Shown here one piece after another: positions 58,464-64,000 of a stretch of DNA of 64,000 nt. How positions within the stretch are numbered: the first letter of the stretch is position 1; each line of letters opens with the position of its first letter. Source of the DNA: Eucommia ulmoides (lineage: Eukaryota; Streptophyta; Magnoliopsida; Garryales; Eucommiaceae); assembly GCA_016647705.1 (NCBI GenBank), contig CM028332.1, positions 29,827,300 through 29,891,299 of the forward strand, in the 5' to 3' direction. A model generated the notes under the pieces. That model saw only the letters and a program-made list of their open reading frames with translations. It searched no databases and was not told the DNA's origin. The position numbers were made by a program, and so were the translations under genes.

Positions 58464-60594
58464 TGTTGGCCCAATGAAATACCCAAGAGGGGGGTGAATT
58501 GGGTAATTAAAAATTTATTAGAATAATACTTCAATAAACCAAATAATTAATTTTAATCATAAATTAATTATTATCTTTATATTACAGCAGAATTAAATTA
58601 TCAACTAGGTGCACACCAAATAACAAAAATAAAAAAAGTAAATATTGCAGCACACCAGAGATTTATACTGGTTCACCAAGCTACTCTTGGCTAATCCAGT
58701 CCCTCGAGCCCCACGGAGGGTCGCACCCACTAATACTCAAGATCCCTTTAAAGGTAGGAACCAAACCCTCACAACGATTATTTTATAGGCTTAGAATCAA
58801 CATTTACAAAATCCTTTTCCCAAGTTAAGGAAGAACCTCTACTTTTTACATGCTAAAGAATAACCTAATTCTTTTTAACACTAAGGTAAAAGAATCAAAA
58901 CCTCACCAACACTCCAAATATTCTTTTACCCGGTAAGGATTGAACCGTTACAAAATTCACTTAAACACAATTCTATCCAGAAAGAATTACTACCTCAATC
59001 TCTTTACAGGAAAAGACTAAAAATCGGCTACCCTTGATTAAATACCCCCAATAGTATTTAATCCGTCACACTACTCACCAATACAAATTGATAAGCAGAT
59101 TATCTCACTCGGATCTTCTACTACCTCAGATAAATTAAAACTCGATTAATATTCCAAATCTAGTAATAGAAAAGTGTGAGATTGAAAATCTAATTTTAAA
59201 CAAAATATGGGTAGCAAATAATTGAGCACGTAATCAGATTCATTAAATTGTTTATAAAATATTTTCTTCAACAAAGAATCAAAAACATTTTCTAAAGATC
59301 AATTTCCAAATTTAAACAGGCAATGCACAAACAGAAAATAATTGGAAAGATCTTACTCGGAATCCACAAAAAAAATAAATAGCGCGATGTTACTTTAGAT
59401 CCGGTAGCAACAGAGATTAATAGAAATTGATTCTCAAGATCGCCTCCTAGAATAACTCACACAATATCTCAGAAAGATAACTCTTAGAACAGCTCAATAT
59501 GATCTTAACTCATTTTGCTCACTTTTCTTGATTAATGATTTATGAAATTCGCAGGTCCATATATATGGGAAATAAATCCGCTCTCTAACGGCTAGTTCCC
59601 ATGTATCATGACATTTAAATGCTCTCTTAGACCCCATATATCATTATGACTTCTTTCTGGTTCAATTCACTTAATTATAACTTTTAAAACTTTCGATTAA
59701 GTCCCCTAAATATTTCTCAATCTCAATTACAATAGAATAGAAACAATTTCATGTATCAAATTGAGAAATATTAAAACTTAATGCACCAACTTAATAGGAT
59801 TCAAATAATAGATGAAGCATATCTTAAATATCAATAAATCCCTTAAATCTCTCTCAAAGCCCAACAAAAAATGATTACTTTTAGATATGATTTCGGAATG
59901 CACAGAATCCTGAAACAGCGCTCTCAGTCGACCGACTAATCGAGGGCTAGATTCGGGATCAAAGTTGTTGCGTTCATCGGTGGACCTATCTGTAGACTTG
60001 GATATTGAGAGAGTTTGATTTACCTTTACCAGTTGACCTACCTGTCGACTTAGAGATACAGAGAGTTCAGTTTCTCTTCACTAGTCGACCTGTCTGTCGA
60101 CTTAGAGATACGAAGAGTTCATGTTGCTTTGTCTGGTCAACTGACCAATGGACTTATATATGCTGGATCTCTTTTCTGAACTTGTTTTTAACTCATTATC
60201 TTTTACGTTTTTGCTGCTTTAACCATTTTCTTTTCTAAATAAGTTCTACTAATTTTCTAAATTCCATTTTAGTCAATTATAAATATTTCTTTTTAAATAC
60301 ACATAGTAGCAAATAATTTCTTCTTATCAAAACACACATAAACATTAAAAAACTTTTTGTGCCGTATGTGTTCCTAATTGTGATATTAAGAGTTGAATCT
60401 CACCTGAGTTGTTTTCCCTAATTTCTTCAAACTCTTAATTCTTCATCATCTTTGACATCATCATTTAGTATCCATTTATAAATTTGTCATTGCATCTTCA
60501 TCACAGGAACTTAATTAACTGAAACACTTGAACAAACCATTAGTTCCGTCAAAACATCAACACTTAATTGTCTATCAAAATCTTAGGATCAACA
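58464..60594 (-). mobile_element. 5' LTR of the inner copia element
   Basis: 2131 bp, on plus TGTTGGCCCAATG to GGATCAACA, collinear with 51432-53559. The GTCGACC-type repeats lie at 59925-60150. The open frame 60005-60238 is inside this LTR and is not a gene. Confidence 0.85.
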
Positions 60595-60679
60595 ATATGC
60601 CATCTCACTTTTCTTATATAAGAAATTGGGCAAAACACATTGTCCATACAATCTAACAAAAATGCAAGGTAAAACGGTC

Positions 60680-60794
<115 letters not shown>

Positions 60795-61559
60795 TTCTTT
60801 TCTTTTCTTTTTATTTTTTTCTTTTATATTTTATCTTTTTCTTCTTCACATCTCTCTCTATCTACCGCTCAATCCTCTCTGGCTCTTCCTCACTCCTTCT
60901 GTCCATCATTCTCTCTCTCCCTACCAAACATAGAGAACGCCCTTTGTTTGAATTGTAAACCCTCTAAATCTAATTTTCCCAAATACAAGTCGTGCAGGCC
61001 ATACGTTATCACACCGACACAAATAAATCACCACTAATCGAAACAACAAAAAACTCAACGAAACCCCAGCTCTCTACCGAAAATCTAAAGAGAGCGGATG
61101 ATTATCGAGGATAAGAATGTGATAGAAAATGATGAGACAAAGCTCAAACGGCAAGATGGTGGAACAGGGTGCGGAGATGAGATTATGAAAATAGAGATGG
61201 AGAATAGTATGAAAGAGAATTAGAAGAGAATGAAGAAAACGATACCAACGAGAGAGGGTTTGAAAGGGTTTTGGGTGGTGAAGAGAGACAAAAGTAGGGT
61301 TTTGGAGAGTGTGTATATCGCTATTTAAGGATTGATTGCCATATTAAAAACCTAGAAATAGATCATTGATTATGGAGTTGTGCTTGTTGTACTGGAATAG
61401 TACTGTAATTGAAGACATTCCTAAAGGTTTGACCAATAACTCGGTGCATCTGTTCAGTGCAGGAAGAAGAGAGGGAGAGAGGGTTGAGGGGTAGAGAGAG
61501 AGAGAGGTGAAGAAGAAAAAGAAAAAAAAAAAAAAGAAAAATAAAAAATAATAATAAAA
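60795..61559. other. Gene-free stretch with purine/pyrimidine tracts
   Basis: TC-rich at 60795-60935 and GA-rich at 61450-61530 (GAGAGAGAGAGAGG). No frame or element ends recognised; it could be the flank of a lost gene or the distal part of the LTR-like copy to its right. Confidence 0.45.
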
Positions 61560-62506
61560 CCTTATATCTTCCTCCTCTCCTCTATTTCATCCATAAGAGA
61601 GCTCCTAGGGTTAGATTAGGGTTGAGAGGTTTTTGGGGAATGCTCCACCAAATCCGAAGGAGAAGCGATCTCGGAATTGTTTTAGCTCCAAATCTTCGGA
61701 CTACGGCTAGTTTCTCTTGTTTATTTCTTTATTTCTTAACTTCGGATTATGGTTTGAGCATGTTTAGCTCGTTTATTATTGTATATATGGTTATGGTCGT
61801 TAGCTAAACGGATATTGTCTAGGGATTACCATAATTTATGAATATGTGGTTTTGAAATCGGTGTTTCGTTAATAGTTATTCTTCATTATTTGGTTGTGTT
61901 TTTTGTTTCTCCTTATTTATTATGCTTGTTATGATATACTGAGAATACGCGGTTTGACACTAAAGAGAGGTAATCCCGGATTCAGACTAGGGTTTAAACA
62001 CAATGCGACGATTTAATAACCCGAGAGGGAGTTAGAGGTGTGCAATCAATGACATTGGGGCAAGACTCATGTGACTATGTGTTCTAAAAATGCTAGAGAG
62101 GGATTTCGGCGTTAACGCAAAGTCATATATTCATTCACTTGTCACTCGGGGAGAGGGAGTGATGAGTTTACAATATAGAGATTGTCAGATAAGTCGAACA
62201 CCGTTAACGTAAGTCAAACGAGATCAAACGTGTATTTGTAAACGAAGTTAATCCCTCGATAATCCATTCCGTTAAACATCTCATATTAGTAACATAGTAT
62301 AATTAGATAAATTAGTATTTAGTATTAATGTATTATTAATTATAAACTTCATTTTCTATCGCCTAGATAAAATTAGGTTATGATAATTACGGTACTCGAC
62401 AATATTCTCAACCAATCCCTGTGGAAACGATAACCCTTACTGTTTCTACTCTACTAAAACTTGACCCGTACACTTGTGGTGAAAGTGGCGACGTAATATT
62501 CCGTCA
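61560..62506 (-). mobile_element. LTR-like family, copy 4 (diverged, minus strand, partial)
   Basis: Read on minus from 62506: TGACGGAATATTACGTCGCC, CAAGTGTACGGGTC, TATCGTTTCCACAGGGATTGG, CTAATTTTATCTAGGCGA, and the CTCCCTCTCCCCGAGTG and GTCACATGAGTC modules. All are collinear with copies 1-3. The left part (61560-61700) recalls their CTAACCCTAGG segment. No CGCCTAGGCG zone is seen and the far end is not found, so it is truncated or strongly diverged. Confidence 0.55.
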
Positions 62507-62529
62507 TTAGTAACATACTACAATTATTT

Positions 62530-63037
62530 TTTCTTTCTCCTGCTTTAGTGTTAGCAAATACTCTACTCATTTCTTTAACCTTTGACATGTGATAAATCTA
62601 TTAATAAATTACTTACCCAATTCCGAGAATGAACCAATAGACCGTGAAGGTAGCCCATGAAACTACTCCAACGCTAATTCTTTTAATGTTGTGGTAAATG
62701 CTCGACCTAAAATCAAATCTTGTACTCCATAAAGAGTCATCATATGTTTGAAGTACCTGATATGGTTAGTAACATCTATATTACTTTCATATTTATCCAA
62801 CTTAGTAGGATCAAATTTGCGGGAAGATGATTCCTTCACTAATGCAGGTATAAATGGAGGTTCCGTCGTTCCAAAGAGTTCTTCCAATTTATCCCATTGA
62901 TAAAGCTCCTCACTTTTCCTTTTGTAACCTTTTTCATAAAAGTTGATTGACTTTTCATTTAGGATATCATTGTTTTGATATACTTTCCTTCTGCTTTGAA
63001 GAATCATCTGATCATCATGGATTCTCACATCCATCAA
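62530..63037 (-). pseudogene. Ty3-gypsy gag fragment
   Basis: The minus strand shows a charged region then DPTKLDKYESNIDVTNHIRY, FKHMMTLYGVQDL, and RAFTTTLKELALEWWSSFM-like sequence. This is the core of the retrotransposon gag domain (position of the DHL..F and AFP.TL..A motifs). Isolated; no pol or LTR next to it. Fossil. Confidence 0.65.
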
Positions 63038-63044
63038 CTGAGTG

Positions 63045-63250
63045 TTAGAGTATTCCCGAAATCACCTAGTTGACTTTCCTATTTCCATTTGAGTATTCTA
63101 TTAAATAAATTATAATCATTAGTAATTGTATTAGGTTGTTTCCATATATATGTTGATCATACATTGTATATATACTGATCATAATCAATGAAAAATATGA
63201 GCCAAAATTCATTTTCCTTCTATTAGCTCCCTATTATGGTATCGCGAGCT
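63045..63250 (+). mobile_element. Short copia-like LTR with primer-binding-site-like sequence
   Basis: TGTTAGAGTATTCCCGAAAT starts a segment of about 190 bp with a TATATATA motif (63150-63175), CAATGAAAAATATG and a CATTTTCCTTCTA end. TGGTATCGCGAGC follows at 63238-63250, close to the initiator-Met tRNA primer site. Small size suggests a short-LTR copia or a TRIM. No gag frame is seen in the remaining 750 bases and no partner LTR is in the window. Probably a relic. Confidence 0.5.
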
Positions 63251-64000
63251 GTAGATCCAAAAATCAAGTCCCACCTCCCTTCCCAACCCTAGGAGCCGAC
63301 CATCACCAAATACCTTCTTAATTTTCCAAACCACGGGTCAAGGCATAGATCAAATCTCCTATTTCCCGACCTCCTTCATTTCCATGCTGCAATTCCTGTA
63401 ATTTCTTAATGCTCCATCCCAATCTAAAATGCTGTTCATCTTGCTGCCGACTAAATTCCTGCTTGTCGGCGCTGTCCGTCATCCTCATTCATTTTATTTA
63501 CTCATCATATCTGATTTCCAGATTGTTGACACTATTCATAATGTCCGTAACTAGGACTACGACTGTAACGACTGCCAAATTCATCAGATATAGGTGAATA
63601 TCGTCCATTACGACGCCGATCTCTAGGGATTTCTATTGCAGATGCGAGTTTACCCATTTAGAATCTGAGGGATCAAATTTTCTTTATCCTCGCCCTCAAA
63701 TTTTAGAACCGTTTGGTTCTGTACTAGAGAACTATCAATCCAAGTTAAAAACCTTACCAGTCGGTGCCAGAGGGGTCTGAGTTCAAACTTGGCCTTTATC
63801 CTTTTTGAGGAAAAAATACATTTTGGCCCTCTAACTTGTAGGCTTCTATTTTTGTATCCCTCTAATTTAAGGGTTGCATCAATTTCGTCCTTGAACTTTT
63901 AACCTCTTTTTTGATTTAGATGTTGAAGCTTGGCCACCTTTCTCTTTCTATTTCTCTTACAATCCTGCTCTGACGCCACTCCTTCACCGAACACCGATCA
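63251..64000. other. Unassigned stretch at the right edge
   Basis: No frame I trust; perhaps leader of the element to its left. A TTTTGGCCCTCTAACTTGTAGG motif near 63812 is of the type seen at ends of plant repeats. The window ends here. Confidence 0.4.

Larger units (their letters stand above)
51432..60594 (-). mobile_element. Inner Ty1-copia element (SIRE-like), both LTRs and 5-bp target duplication
   Basis: 9163 bp, flanked by the perfect duplication ATATG (51427-51431 and 60595-60599). On minus: 5' LTR 60594-58464, primer site 58462-58450, gag 58413-57703 with zinc knuckles to about 56900, protease region, integrase, reverse transcriptase, RNase H (to 53772), polypurine tract 53573-53560, and 3' LTR 53559-51432. 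All expected copia parts are present in order, but the coding region has several breaks, so it is a near-complete fossil. The LTRs differ at about one position in ten over the stretch I compared. At the commonly used plant rate this means a few million years. Gag type and long LTRs suggest the SIRE/Maximus lineage; no env-like frame. Confidence 0.85.
44423..60640 (-). mobile_element. Outer Ty1-copia element (minus strand), truncated at its 5' side and hosting insertions
   Basis: In element order (minus strand) the recognisable parts are integrase (60640-60600, then 51431-50842 after the inner element), reverse transcriptase (50718-50170 and 48175-47700), RNase H (47700-47199), a purine-rich tract (46766-46752) and the 3' LTR (46751-44423). 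A truncated second LTR sits within the reverse transcriptase at 48176-50007. Gag, primer site and 5' LTR are not seen. A fossil: broken, older than the inner element it hosts. Confidence 0.75.

Noticed and set aside
63765-63800. GGTCTGAGTTCAAACTTGGC as a tRNA or SINE B box
   Set aside because: No matching A box at the right distance, no tail and no duplication seen.

Overview
The window is nuclear DNA of a repeat-rich flowering plant, probably a eudicot; the species cannot be told. Plant hallmarks are a thaumatin-like gene with its intron and TATA box, a plant-type histone H3 copy, a tRNA-derived SINE, and several plant transposon classes nested in one another. Host genes are sparse. Only the thaumatin-like gene at the left edge looks functional. 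An H3 copy with a promoter carries two in-frame stops. Nearly everything else is mobile DNA or AT-rich sequence without genes.

Layout: 1-2400, thaumatin-like gene on the minus strand, with a two-exon model visible here and a SINE just upstream of its promoter. 2790-5650, a possible MITE, a degenerate tandem repeat, and an 867-bp hAT-like element with an 8-bp target duplication that seems to carry a captured first exon. 6035-6444, H3 pseudogene. 7137-18923, a large Mutator-like element (MULE) with degraded imperfect terminal inverted repeats, a decayed MURA-type transposase on the plus strand, and a convergent minus-strand gene joining a plant-mobile-domain-like region to a Ulp1 (SUMO protease) domain. 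Its non-coding parts hold about 35 copies of the palindromic decamer TTAACGTTAA. A second hAT-like element lies inside the Ulp1 gene. 18924-23684, AT-rich relics.

23685-38948 is an old Ty3-gypsy region of the Tat type: pol fragment with second RNase H, a hairpin-forming tandem array, an antisense open frame, a second hairpin array, an LTR, a gag segment and a second LTR. It has been hit three times by one family of 1.5-1.7 kb LTR-like insertions rich in the palindrome CGCCTAGGCG. 39665-41730 is a non-autonomous inverted-repeat element with two related host-gene-like fragments. 41731-44422 is AT-rich with a 0.57-kb direct repeat.

44423-60640 is a nest of two minus-strand Ty1-copia elements with long LTRs. 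The inner one (51432-60594) has both LTRs, PBS, PPT, gag, pol and a perfect 5-bp target duplication, and sits in the integrase region of the outer one. 60640-64000 holds a long (TTA)n run, another copy of the LTR-like family, a gypsy gag relic and a short copia-like LTR with a PBS.

The most unusual pattern is that at least five unrelated element families here each carry dense arrays of short perfect palindromes or hairpins (TTAACGTTAA, CGCCTAGGCG, CGAGCT/AGCTCG, CGGTTGACCGATCG-like, GGTCGACC) in their non-coding parts. All coordinates and similarities were judged by eye from the sequence; no searches were run.
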